Positions 11,062 through 24,815 of a stretch of DNA of 64,000 nt are shown here, piece by piece. The position numbers and the translations under genes were made by a program. The DNA is from Panulirus ornatus. Lineage: Eukaryota; Arthropoda; Malacostraca; Decapoda; Palinuridae. The notes beneath the pieces are model-generated. The model did not search any database. It saw only the letters and a list, made by a program, of their open reading frames with translations, and was not told the origin of the DNA. The stretch spans positions 19,734,884-19,798,883 of the forward strand of contig NC_092248.1 in assembly GCF_036320965.1 (NCBI RefSeq). The letters are read 5' to 3'. The first letter of the stretch is position 1, and every line of letters starts with the position of its first letter.

Positions 11062-11136
<75 letters not shown>
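11062..11136. repeat. (TA)n microsatellite
   Basis: TA tract following poly(A), with a short TTTATATATTAAT transition on its right into a 3'-truncated LINE. Confidence 0.95.
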
Positions 11137-11145
11137 TAATACTTC

Positions 11146-13536
11146 ACTTCCTCCAGTTTTTCTCCATTCAAACCTACCTCCCAATTGAGTTGTCCCTCAA
11201 TCCTACTATACCTAATAACCTTGCTCTTATTCACATTTACTCTCAGCTTTCTTCTTTCACACACTTTACCAAACTCAGTCGCCAGCTTCTGCAATTTCTC
11301 ACACGAATCAGCCACCAGCACTGTATCATCAGCGCACGAAAACTGACTTCCTTCCCAAGCTGTCTCATCCACAACAGACTGCATACTTGCCCCTGTTTCC
11401 AAAACTCTTGCATTCGCCTCCCTAACAACCCCATCCATAAACAAATTAAACAACCATGGAGACATCATACACCCCTGCCGCAAACCTACATTCACTGAGA
11501 ACCAATCACTTTCCTCTCTTCCTACACGAACACAAGCCTTACATCCTCGATAAAAACTTTTCCCTGTTTCTAACAGCTTGCACCCCACACCACATATTCT
11601 TAATACATTCCACAGAGGATATCTATCAACTCTATCATATGCCTTTTCAAGATCCATAAATGCTACATACAAATCCACTTGCTTTTCTAAGTATTTCTCA
11701 CATACATTCTTCAAAGCAAACACCTGATCCACACATCCTCTACCCCATCTGAAACCACACTGCTCTTCCCCAATCTGATGCTCTGTACATGCCTTCACCC
11801 TGTCAATCAATACCCTCCCTTATAATTTCCCAGGAATACTCAACAAACTTATAACTATCCAATTTGAGCAGTTACTTTTATCCCCTTTGCTGTTGTACAA
11901 CGGCACTATGTAAGCATTCCGCTAATCCTCAGGCACCTCACCATGAGTCATACATATATTAAATAACCTAACCAACCAGTCAACATACATTCACCCCCTT
12001 TTTCAATAAATTCCACTGCAATACCATCGAAACCCGGTACCTTGCCGGCTTTCATCTTCCGCAAACTTTTACTACCTCTTCTCTGTTTACCAAATCAATT
12101 TCCCTAACCCTCTCACTTTGCACACCACCATGACACAAATACCCTACATGTACCACTCTGTCATCAAACACGTTCAACAAACCTTCAAAATACTCACTCC
12201 ATCTCCTTCTCACATCACCACTACTTGTTATCATCTCCCCATTAGCCCTCTTCGCTGAAGCTCCTATTTTTTCCCTTGTCTTATGCACTTTACCTCCTTC
12301 CAAAACATCTTTTTATTCTCCCTAAACTTGATGATGCTCTCTCACCCCAACTCTGCTTTGCCCTCTTTTCCATCTCTTGCACCTTTCTTTTAACCTCTTG
12401 CCTCTTTCTTTTATACATCTCCCACTCATTTGCATTATTTCCCTGCAAAAATCGTCCAAATGCCTCTCTCTTCTCTTTCACTAATAATCTTACTTCTTCA
12501 TCCCACCACTTACTACCCTTTCTAATCTGCACACCTCCCACGCTTCTCATGCGACAAGCATCTTTTGCGCAAGCCATCACTGCTTCCTTAAATACATCCC
12601 ATTCCTCCCCGACTCCCCTTACGTCCTTTGTTTCCACCTTTTTCCATTCTGTACTCAGTCCCTCTTGGTACTTCCTCACACAAGTGTCCTTCCCAAGCTC
12701 ACTTACTCTGACCACCCTCTTCACCCCAACATTCTCTCTTCTTTTCTGAAAACCCCTACAAATCTTCACCTTCTCCTCCACAAGATAATGATCAGACATC
12801 TCTCCAGTTGCATCTCTCAGCAAATTAACTTCCAAAAGTCTCTCTTTCCCTCGCCTATCAATTAACACGTAATCCAATAACGCTCTCTGGCCATCTCTCC
12901 TACTTACATACGTAAGCTTATATGTGTCTCTTTTTAAACCAGGTATTCCCAATCACCAGTCATTTTTCAGCACACAAATCTACAAGCTCTTCACCATTTC
13001 CATTTACAACATTGAACACCCCATGTACAACAATTATTCCTTCAACTGCCACATTACTCACCTTTGCACTCAAATCACCCATCACTATAACCCGGTCTCG
13101 TGCATCAAAACTACAAACACACTCACTCAGCTGCTCCCAAAACACTTGGCTCTCATGATCTTTCTTCTCATGCCCAGGTGCATATGCGCCAATAATCACC
13201 CATCTTTCTCCATCAACTTACAGATTTACCCAAATAATTCTAGAGTTTACTTTCTTGCATTCTATTACATACGCCCAACTCTTCTGTTTCAGGAGTAGTG
13301 CTACTCCTTCCCTTGCTCTTGTCCTCACACTAACCCTTGACTTTATTCCTAAGACATTCCCGAACCACTCTTTCCCTTTACCCTTGAGCTTCGTTTCACT
13401 TAGAGCCAAATTATCCAGGTTCTCTTCCTAAAACAGACTACCTATATCTCCTTTTTTCTCATCTTGGTTACACCCACACAGCATATAGACACCCCAATCT
13501 GAGGCTTCGAGGACGATGATGAGCACTCCCCTCGTG
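11146..13536 (-). mobile_element. RTE-like LINE lacking its 3' end, degenerate
   Basis: The left edge lies inside the thumb region (NGEKLEEVK), so the C-terminus, 3' UTR and tail are missing, while the 5' leader is present at about 13,500-13,536. Fragments: RT 11,136-11,810; linker and fingers 12,052-12,303; EN end and linker 12,290-12,952; EN 12,960-13,199 and 13,218-13,409. Catalytic FADD reads CADD here (SCADDTVLVADS). Several frameshifts show age. Loss of the 3' end cannot come from ordinary target-primed synthesis, which truncates 5' ends. Confidence 0.85.
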
Positions 13537-14383
13537 GGAGTGGATTTGGCAGCGGATGGAACTATGGAAACGGAAGTGGCGGAGGGGACGAAAGTTCTGG
13601 GAACGTTGAAGAATGTGTGGAAATCGAGAAAATTATCTCGGAAAGCAAAAATGGGTATGTTTGAAGAAATAGGGGTTCCAACAATGTTGCGAGGCTTGGG
13701 CTAAAGATAGAGATGTGCGGAGGAGGGTAGATGTGCTGGAAATGAGATGTTTGAGGACAATATGTGGGGTGAGGTGGTTTGATCGAGTAAGAATTAATAG
13801 GGTAAGAGAGATGTGTGGTAAAAAAAATAGTGTGGTTGAGAGAGCAGAAGAGGGTGTTTTGAAATGGTTTGGTCACATGGAGAGAATGATTGAGGAAAGA
13901 TTGACCAAGAGGATATATGTGTCAGAGGTGAAGAGAAAGAGGAGAAGTGGGAGACCAGATTGGAGGTGAAAAGATGGAATGAAAAAGATTTTGAGCGATC
14001 GGGGCCTGAACATGGAGGAGGGCGAAAGGCGTGCAAGGAATAGAGTGAATTGGAACGATGTGGTGTACCGGCGTCGACGTGCTGTCAATGGATTGAACCA
14101 GGGCGTATGAAGCGTCTGGGGTAAACCATGGAAAGTTCTGTGGGGCCTGGATGTGGAAAGGGAGCTGTGGATTCATTGCATTATACGTGACAGCTAGAGA
14201 CTGAGTGTGAACGATTGTGGCCTTTGTTGTCTTTTTCTAGCGCTACCTTGCACACATGCGGTGGGAGTTTTTTCTTTTTTTTTGATGTGTGGCGGTTTGG
14301 AGATGGGAATGAATAAAGGCAGACAGTATGAATTATGTACATGTGTATATAAGTATATGTGTGTATGTGTGTGTATATATATA
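13537..14383 (+). mobile_element. RTE-like LINE 3' fragment, type B, degenerate
   Basis: Starts in the thumb (GVDLAADGTME) directly after the 5' leader of the neighbouring inverted LINE. The frame breaks near 13,704 (WA-KDRD) and at 13,969. It carries the long type B 3' UTR and stops in a TG/TA-rich stretch before the terminal tail module. Its end collides with the poly(T) of the next minus-strand copy. Confidence 0.82.
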
Positions 14384-15016
14384 TTTTTTTTTTTTTTTCT
14401 TTTTATACTTTGTCGCTGTCTCCCGCGTTTGCGAGGTAGCGCAAGGAAACAGACGAAAGAAATGGCCCAACCCCCCCCCCCCCCATACACATGTATATAC
14501 ATACATCCACACACGCAAATATACATACCTACACAGCTTTCCATGGTTTACCCCAGACGCTTCACATGCCTTGATTCAATCCACTGACAGCACGTCAACC
14601 CCGGTATACCACATCGCTCCAATTCACTCTATTCCTTGCCCTCCTTTCACCCTCCTGCATGTTAAGGCCCCGATCACACAACATCTTTTTCACTCCATCT
14701 TTCCACCTCCAATTTGGTCTCCCTCTTCTCCTTGCTCCCTCCACCTCCGACACATATATCCTCTTGGTCAATCTTTCCTCACTCATCCTCATGTTTGAAG
14801 GAATAGTGGTTCCAACAATGTTGTATGGTTGCGAGGCGTGGGCTATGGATAGAGTTGTGCGCAGGAGGATGGATGTGCTGGAAATGAGATGTTTGAGGAC
14901 AGTGTGTGGTGTGAGGTGGTTTGATCGAGTGAGTAACGTAAGGTGAGAGAGATGTGTGGAAATAAAAAGAGCGTGGTTGAGAGAGCAAAGGAGGGTGTTT
15001 TGAAGTGGTTTGGGCA
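14384..15016 (-). mobile_element. RTE-like LINE with 5' inversion (twin-priming structure)
   Basis: The 3' part (14,384-14,790, minus) covers the tail, type A 3' UTR and codons back to RMSEERL. It then switches without any spacer to plus-strand sequence (14,791-15,016) encoding MFEGIVVP to LKWFGH, the segment immediately upstream in the element. Only about 6-7 element bases are missing at the switch. Contiguous element segments in opposite orientation are the hallmark of twin priming during target-primed synthesis. Confidence 0.86.

Positions 15017-15093
<77 letters not shown>
15016..15093. repeat. (TA)n microsatellite
   Basis: TA tract at the 5' limit of the inverted LINE and at the tail of an F2 SINE-like unit. 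Confidence 0.95.
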
Positions 15094-15095
<2 letters not shown>

Positions 15096-15314
15096 TTCTT
15101 TCTATCACACTATTCGCCATTTCCCGCATTAGCAAGGTAGCGTTCAGAACAGAGGACTGGGCATTTGAGGGAATATCCTCACTTGGCCCCCTTCTCTGTT
15201 CCCTCTTTTGGAAAATAAAAAAAAAAAGCGAGAGGGGCGGATTTCCCCGCTACCTCCCCTTTTAGTCGCCTTCTACGACACGCAGGGAATACGTGGGGAG
15301 TATTCTTTCTCCCC

Positions 15315-15315
<1 letters not shown>
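15094..15315 (-). mobile_element. F2 SINE-like unit
   Basis: Non-coding unit seen eight times in the window, nearly always between TA tracts. In its own sense (minus here) it starts with a CCCTGGGGATAGGGG-like head (lost here), then a conserved segment ending GGCGACTAAAAGGGG, a purine-rich internal stretch, GAACAGAGAAGGGGGCCAGG, and a tail with CGCTACCTCGC-AACGCGGGAAA that resembles the LINE 3' tail. No tRNA A/B boxes are clear. SINE is inferred from size, copy number and tail sharing. Confidence 0.65.

Positions 15316-18338
<3,023 letters not shown>

Positions 18339-18416
<78 letters not shown>
18339..18416. repeat. (TA)n microsatellite
   Basis: TA tract joining the EN-truncated end of one LINE to the middle of the 3' UTR of the next. 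The equivalent tract after the gap (24,740-24,811) is slightly shorter. Confidence 0.95.
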
Positions 18417-18420
<4 letters not shown>

Positions 18421-20688
18421 CCTACACAGCTTTCCATGGTTTACCCCAGACGCTTCACATGCCTTGATTCAACCCACTGACAGCACGTCAACCCCGGTAT
18501 ACCACATCGATCCAATTCACTCTCTTCCTTGCTCTCCTTTCACCCTCCTGCATGTTCAGGCCCCGATCACACAAAATCTTTTTCACTCCATCTTTCCACC
18601 TAAAATTTGGTCTCCCACTTCTCCTCGTTCCCTCCACCTCCGACACATATATCCTCTTGGTCAATCTTTCCTCACTCATTCTCTCCATGTGCCCAAACCA
18701 TTTCAAAACACCCTTTTCTGCTCTCTCAACCACGCTCTTTTTATTTCCACACATCTCTCTTACCCTTACGTTACTTACTCGATCAAACCACGTCACACCA
18801 CATTTTGTCCTCAAACATCTCATTTCCAGCACATCCATCCTCCTGCGCACAACTCTATCCATAGCCCACGCCTCGCAACCATACAACATTGTTGGAACCA
18901 CCATTCCTTCAAACATACCCATTTTTGCTTTCCGAGATAATGTTCTCGACTTGCACACATTCTTCAAGGCTCCCAGAATTTTCGCCCCCTCCCCCACCCT
19001 ATGATTCACTTCCGCTTCCATGGTTCCATCCGCTGCCAGATCCACTCCCAGATATCTAAAACACTTTACTTCCCCCAGTTTTTCTCCATTCAAACTTACC
19101 TCCCATTTGACTTGACCCTCAACCCTACTGTACCTAATAACCTTGCTCTTATTCACATTTACTCTTAACTTTCTTCTTTCACACACTTTACCAAACTCAG
19201 TCACCAGCTTCTGCAGTTTCGCACATGAATCAGCCACCAGCGCTGTATCATCAGCGAACAACAACTGACTCACTTCCCAAGCTCTCTCATCCCCAACAGA
19301 CTTCATACTTGCCCCTCTTTCCAAAACTCTTGCATTCACCTCCCTAACAACCCAATCCATAAACAAATTAAACAACATGGAGACATCACACACCCCTGCC
19401 GCAAACCTACATTCACTGAGAACCAATCACTTTCCTCTCTTCCTACACGTACACATGCCTTACATCCTCGATAAAAACTTTTCACTGCTTCTAACTACTT
19501 GCCTCCCACACCATATATTCTTAATACCTTCCACAGAGCATCTCTATCAACTCTATCACATGCCTTCTCCAGATCCATAAATGCTACACACAAATCCATT
19601 TGCTTTTCTAAGTATTTCTCACATACATTCTTCAAAGCAAACACCTGATCCACACATCGTCTACCACTTCTGAAACCACACTGCTCTTCCCCAATCTGAT
19701 GCTCTGTACATGCCTTCACCCTCTCAATCAATACCCTCCCATATAATTTACCAGGAATACTCAACAAACTTATACCTCTGTAATTTGAGCACTCACTCTT
19801 ATCCCCTTTGCCTTTGTACAATGGCACTATGCACGCATTCCGCCAATCCTCAGGCACCTCACCATGAGTCATACATACATTAAATAACCTTACCAACCAG
19901 TCAATAATACAATCACCCTCTTTTTTAATAAATTCCACTGCAATACCATCCAAACCTGCTGCCTTGCCGGCTTTCATCTTCCGCAAACCTTTTACTACCT
20001 CTTCTCTGTTTACCAAATCATTTTCCCTAACCCTCTCACTTTGCACACCACCTCGACTAAATCCCCCTATATATGCCACTCTATCATCAAACACATTCAA
20101 CAAACCTTCATAATACTCACTCCATCTCCTTCTCACATCACCACTACTTGTTATCACCTCCCCATTTGCGCCCTTCACTGAAGTTCCCATTTGCTCCCTT
20201 GTCTTACGCACTTTATTTACCTCCTTCCAGAACATCTTTTTATTCTCCCTAAAATTTAATGATAGTCTGTCACCCCAACTCTCATTTGCCCTCTTTTTTA
20301 CCTCTTGCACCTTTCTCTTGACCTCCTGTCTCTTTCTTTTATACATTTCCCACTCAATTTCATTTTTTCCCTGCAAAAATCGTCCAAATGCCTCTCTCTT
20401 CTCTTTCACTAATAATCTTACTTCTTCATCCCACCACTCACTACCCTTTCTAATCAACCCACCTCCCACTCTTCTCATGCCACAAGCACCTTTTGCGCAA
20501 TCCATCACTTTTTCCATAAATACATCCCATTCCTCCCCCACTCCCCTTACTTCCATTGTTCTCACCTTTTTCCATTCTGTACTCAGTCTCTCCTGGTACT
20601 TCCTCACACAAGTCTCCTTCCCAAGCTCACTTACTCTCACCTCCCTCTTCACCCCAGCATTCACTCTTCTTTTCTGAAAACCCATACA
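18417..20688 (-). mobile_element. RTE-like LINE truncated at both ends, type A
   Basis: The left edge lies within the 3' UTR at its internal TATACATA, so the tail module is gone. The right edge is at GFQKRRVN in the region after the EN, abutting a PLE terminus. Coding pieces are 18,488-19,426 and 19,495-20,685. They are split by a 1-base deletion near 19,376 and a TAG near 19,496 (AAG-to-TAG in GGK-LEAVK). The second haplotype copy at 24.8-27.1 kb lacks the deletion but shares the TAG. Confidence 0.87.
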
Positions 20689-20885
20689 ATGTTTTGGACA
20701 ATCACATTTTTACCAAATGGCGTCCTAGCTTAGTCTCTTCGATGTATATCAACTGACTGATATATTTCTCTCATGTGTCTCCCCTGATGATGTGATTATT
20801 ACACGAAAGTGCACTTGGGGACTTTTCGTGTTTCATTTTCCCCGTGGACTCATAGGAATATCTTAATCACGCGCAAAATTGTGAT
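20689..20885 (+). mobile_element. PLE terminal-repeat fragment
   Basis: Matches the right end of the 1.5-3.6 kb PLE and continues a short way into its 5' internal sequence (CGCAAAATTGTGATCCT), so it behaves like a solo terminal repeat with a scrap of internal sequence. It lies directly against a LINE on its left. Confidence 0.8.
20771..20825 (+). ncRNA. Hammerhead-ribozyme-like motif in solo PLE terminus
   Basis: CTGATGA at 20,784-20,790, GTG/CAC mini-stem II, GAAA at 20,805-20,808, a self-complementary GTGCAC as stem III, then T-T to 20,816 with predicted cleavage after it. CCC before the box pairs with GGG after the site (plus a G-U). The stem III palindrome would also permit a two-molecule fold, as reported for minimal hammerheads. 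Confidence 0.62.
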
Positions 20886-21128
20886 CCTGCGTCAGTGGGG
20901 GTAGTGCCAGGTAACAGACGAAGAATGCCCCATCCACTCAGATACACATATATATACATAAACGCCCATACACACATATACATATACATGTCATTATATA
21001 CATTTTTTCTTATTTATTCTATTATACTTCATCGCCGTCTCCCGCATTAACGAGGTAGCGCAAGGAAGCAGACGAAGGATGGCCCAACACCCACATACAC
21101 ACGTATGTTCATGCATATACATCTAAAC

Positions 21129-21129
<1 letters not shown>
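20886..21129 (-). mobile_element. Decayed LINE tail modules
   Basis: Two diverged copies of the LINE 3' tail region (around 20,890-20,960 and 21,025-21,129), each with the GGTAGCGCAAGG(A)A-CAGACGAA-like core and downstream TA/CA-rich UTR. No coding sequence is attached. Confidence 0.6.

Positions 21130-21215
<86 letters not shown>
21130..21215. repeat. (TA)n microsatellite
   Basis: TA tract between a LINE tail remnant and an F2 unit. Confidence 0.95.
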
Positions 21216-21218
<3 letters not shown>

Positions 21219-21455
21219 GGGGATAGGGGAGAAAGAATACTTCCCACGTATTCCCTGCGTGTCGTAGAAGGCGACTAAAAGGGGAGGGAGCGGGTGGCTG
21301 GAAATCCTCCCCTCTCGTTTTTTTCAATTTTCCAAAAGAAGGAACAGAGAAGGGGGCCAGGTGAGGATGTTCCCTTAAAGGCCCATTCCTCTGTTCTTAA
21401 CGCTACCTCGTTGACGTGGGAAATGGCGAATAGTACGAAAGAAAAGAAAAGATAT
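21216..21455 (+). mobile_element. F2 SINE-like unit, complete
   Basis: Complete unit in sense orientation, from the CCTGGGGATAGGGG head to the CGCTACCTCGTTGACGTGGGAAA tail and an AG-rich end (GAAAGAAAAGA) leading into a short TA tract. Same family as 15,094-15,315. Confidence 0.68.
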
Positions 21456-21745
21456 ATATATATATATACATTCACAGACATATGCATATATACACACGTA
21501 CATCCTCATACTTGCTGCCTTCATCCAATTCCGTCGCCACCGCACCACACATGAAATAGCATTTCCCCTGAACCCCCTACGGCGAGATAGCGCCGGGAAA
21601 ACAGACGGAAAAAAAAAGTCACACTCGTTCACACTCACTCTCTAGCTGTCATGTGTAATGCACCGAGACCACAGCTCTCTATCCACATCCAGGCCCCATA
21701 GACCTTTCCTTGGTTTACCCCAGACGTTTCATGAGCCCTGGTTCA
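21456..21745 (-). mobile_element. RTE-like LINE 3' UTR fragment, type B
   Basis: Contains only the type B 3' UTR (the segment around GACAGCTAGAGA on the minus strand through the GGTTTACCCCAGACG region), with no ORF attached. Diverged. Confidence 0.65.
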
Positions 21746-22735
21746 GTCCCCTAATCAGAGGATAGACAAGTCCTCTTTATGGTTTGAGCTCAACACCTGG
21801 GCTACCGTATATAATCCAAAATGTTCATAATCCAAGATGCCCCAACAGAGCAAAAGAGTGCCTGCTTTTGTAACATATACTAACCTTCCAAAGTTTCTAG
21901 GACGTCTTTTAGTTCATATTTATGAGGGCTTCTGCTTTGAGAAATATTAAAGTTTGCTGGGGAGAGAGGGTCCTTGCATTTTGCTAGTCGTCATATTGGT
22001 TGGTCTGGGTGTGATATCTCTGCTTGCCATCTTCCTGAAGTTCTGTACCACTGATATTATCGATGATTCGTCAGACGACCCACGCATATGCCATGGAACT
22101 GAATGGAGAAAAGTTTATCGAAAGTGGATACCGCAATAGTTGATATTCTTTTCCATCTAACGTGTCACGCCCTTCATTTCCTAATGAACAGGTTCTTGAT
22201 AACTCTTCGATCCCACATTTATGAATGATTTTCATCTCGAAGAAAAGAACGACATACCAACGTCAGTATCTGCCTCAGTACAGATGCATAGTGTTGATGA
22301 TTACTAAGGCAAACGTCAACAGTGAATTAAAGTATGATTTTCGACGTAAGAATAACGTGTATTTGGTTACGTTAGTAGCAGTCTATATAGCGGAAAGAAT
22401 ACCAGCTGTATTTAGTGGCTCATAAACCGTGCACAAATTGTCCAGATGTGGCTTTCCACCAGCTAATCCATGAAAATGTTTGGCCAGACCTGCTCCGTCC
22501 CTGTTAACACTATATCGTTCCCAAATGCTCGTTCCAAGTGTTTAACCCACATGATTAACATACACATAAAAATTACGTACACTTTCCTCCTAAACCGTCC
22601 TTTTTCTTTTTTTTCATTTCATTAAAGGAATCCAAAACTAGCCAGATATTTTGAATCAGTCTTTACCATTAGTCAGAATGTATCCTGGTCTTCAAAACCG
22701 AATAAGAAAACTTTCATATGTGTTTTCCCCGTGGA

Positions 22736-22739
<4 letters not shown>
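21746..22739. other. Low-copy (host-like) sequence island
   Basis: About 1 kb without recognisable element sequence, with balanced base composition. It recurs only as the haplotype copy at about 28,150-29,146, with about a dozen substitutions by eye. It ends in a 17-base scrap of PLE terminus before (TA)n. It is the best stretch in the left half for unique markers. Confidence 0.55.
21954..22139 (+). other. Possible small exon with a membrane segment, unrecognised
   Basis: 61-codon open stretch with no ATG start (preceded in frame by TAA six bases upstream). It encodes a hydrophobic run of about 20 residues (residues 9-28, rich in V, L, I) followed by an acidic DDSSDD segment and a basic RKVYRKW end. 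The sequence is identical in the second haplotype copy, while flanking bases differ. An AG lies just upstream, so a terminal exon is conceivable. I recognise no family, and chance is a real alternative. Confidence 0.2.

Positions 22740-22790
<51 letters not shown>
22740..22790. repeat. (TA)n microsatellite at contig end
   Basis: TA tract running into the assembly gap. The first contig stops inside it, as expected if the tract could not be spanned. Confidence 0.93.
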
Positions 22791-22890
22791 NNNNNNNNNN
22801 NNNNNNNNNNNNNNNNNNNNNNNNNNNNNNNNNNNNNNNNNNNNNNNNNNNNNNNNNNNNNNNNNNNNNNNNNNNNNNNNNNNNNNNNNN
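22791..22890. other. Assembly gap (100 N)
   Basis: Exactly 100 N, a conventional placeholder for a gap of unknown size. The sequence after it matches sequence 6.4 kb before it. Confidence 0.99.
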
Positions 22891-24738
22891 ACAACCATGG
22901 AGACATCACACACCCCTGCCGCAAACCTACATTCACTGAGAACCAATCACTTTCCTCTCTTCCTACACGTACACATGCCTTACATCCTCGATAAAAACTT
23001 TTCACTGCTTCTAACAACTTGCCTCCCACACCATATATTCTTAATACCTTCCACAGAGCATCTCTATCAACTCTATCATATGACTTCTCCCTATCCATAA
23101 ATGCTACATACAAATCCATTTGCTTTTCTAAGTATTTCTCACATACATTCTTCAAAGCAAACACCTGATCCACACATCCTCTACCACTTCTGAAACCACA
23201 GTGCTCTTCCCCAATCTGATGCTCTGTACATGCCTTCACCCTCTCAATCAATACCCTCCCATATAATTTACCAGGAATACTCAACAAACTTATACCTCTG
23301 TAATTTGAGCACTCACTCTTATCCCCTTTGCCTTTGTACAATGGCACTATGCACGCATTCCGCCAATCCTCAGGCAACTCACCATGAGTCATACATACAT
23401 TAAGTAACCTTACCAACCAGTCAATAATACAGTCACCCCCTTTTTTAATAAATTCCACTGCAATACCATCCAAACCTGCTGCCTTGCCGGCTTTCATCTT
23501 CCGCAAAGCTTTTACTACCTCTTCTCTGTTTACCAAATCAGTTTCCCTAACCCTCTCACTTTGCACACCACCTCGACCAAAACACCCTATATCTGCCACT
23601 CTATCATCAAAGACATTCAACAAACCTTAAAAATACTCACTCCATCTCCTTCTCACATCACCACTACTTGTTATCACCTCCCCATTTGCGCCCTTCACTG
23701 AAGTTCCCATTTGCTCCCTTGTCTTACGCACTTTATTTACCTCCTTCGAGAAAATCTTTTTATTCTTCCTAAAATTTAATGATACTCTCTCACCCCAACT
23801 CTCATTTCCCCTCTTTTTCACCTCTTGCACCTCCTGTCTCTTTCTTTTATACATCTCCCACTCAATTTCATTTTTTCCCTGCAAAAATCGTCCAAATGCC
23901 TCTTTCTTCTCTTTCACTAATAATCTTACTTCTTCATCCCACCACTCACTACCCTTTCTAATCAACCCACCTCCCACTCTTCTCATGCCACAAGCATCTT
24001 TTGCGCAATCCATCACTGATTCCCTAAATACATCCCATTCCTCCCCCACTCCCTTTACTTCCACCATTCTCACCTTTTTCCATTGTGTACTCAGTCTCTC
24101 CTGGTACTTCCTCACACAAGTCTCCTTCCCAAGCTCACTTACTCTCACCACCCTCTTCACCCCAACATTCACTCTTCTTTTCTGAAAACCCATACAAATC
24201 TTCACCTTAGCCTCCACAAGATAATGATCAGACATCCCTCCAGTTGCACCTCTCAGCACATTAACATCGAAAAGTCTCTCTTTCGCGCGCCTGTCAATTA
24301 ACACGTAATCCAATAACGCTCTCTGGCCATCTCTCCTACTTACATACGTATACTTATGTATATCTCGCTTTTTAAACCAGGTAATCCCAATCACCAGTCC
24401 TTTTTCAGCACATAAATCTACAAGCTCTTCACCATTTCCATTTACAACACTGAACACCCCATGTATACCAATTATTCCCTGAATTGCCACATTACTCACC
24501 TTTGCATTCAAATCACCCATCACTATAACCCGGTCTCGTGCATCAAAACCACTAACACACTCATTCAGCTGCTCCGAAAACACTTGCCTCTCATGATCTT
24601 TCTTCTCATGCCCAGGTGCATATCCACCAATAATCACCCATCTCTCTCCATCAACTTTCAGTTTTACCCATATTAATCGAGAATTTACTTTCTTACATTC
24701 TATCACATACTCCCACAACTCCTGTTTCAGGAGTACTG

Positions 24739-24739
<1 letters not shown>
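22891..24739 (-). mobile_element. RTE-like LINE, second copy of 16,490-18,338
   Basis: Same element and same 5' junction as the 15.4-18.3 kb copy, entered at the contig start. The RT frame (22,891-23,623) is separated from the EN-linker frame (23,627-24,739) by a GAA-to-TAA nonsense in YFEGLLN that is absent from the first copy. Its RT palm beyond SPWL is lost in the gap. Confidence 0.88.

Positions 24740-24811
<72 letters not shown>
24740..24811. repeat. (TA)n microsatellite
   Basis: Counterpart of 18,339-18,416, a few repeats shorter. Confidence 0.95.

Positions 24812-24815
<4 letters not shown>

Noticed and set aside
21216..21455. F2 as a structural RNA gene
   Set aside because: Eight copies flanked by TA tracts, one with poly(A), and a LINE-like tail fit a retroposed repeat better than a gene.
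22225..22425. 66-codon ORF in the low-copy island
   Set aside because: It differs from its haplotype counterpart at 28,633 mostly by amino-acid-changing substitutions and has no recognisable motif.
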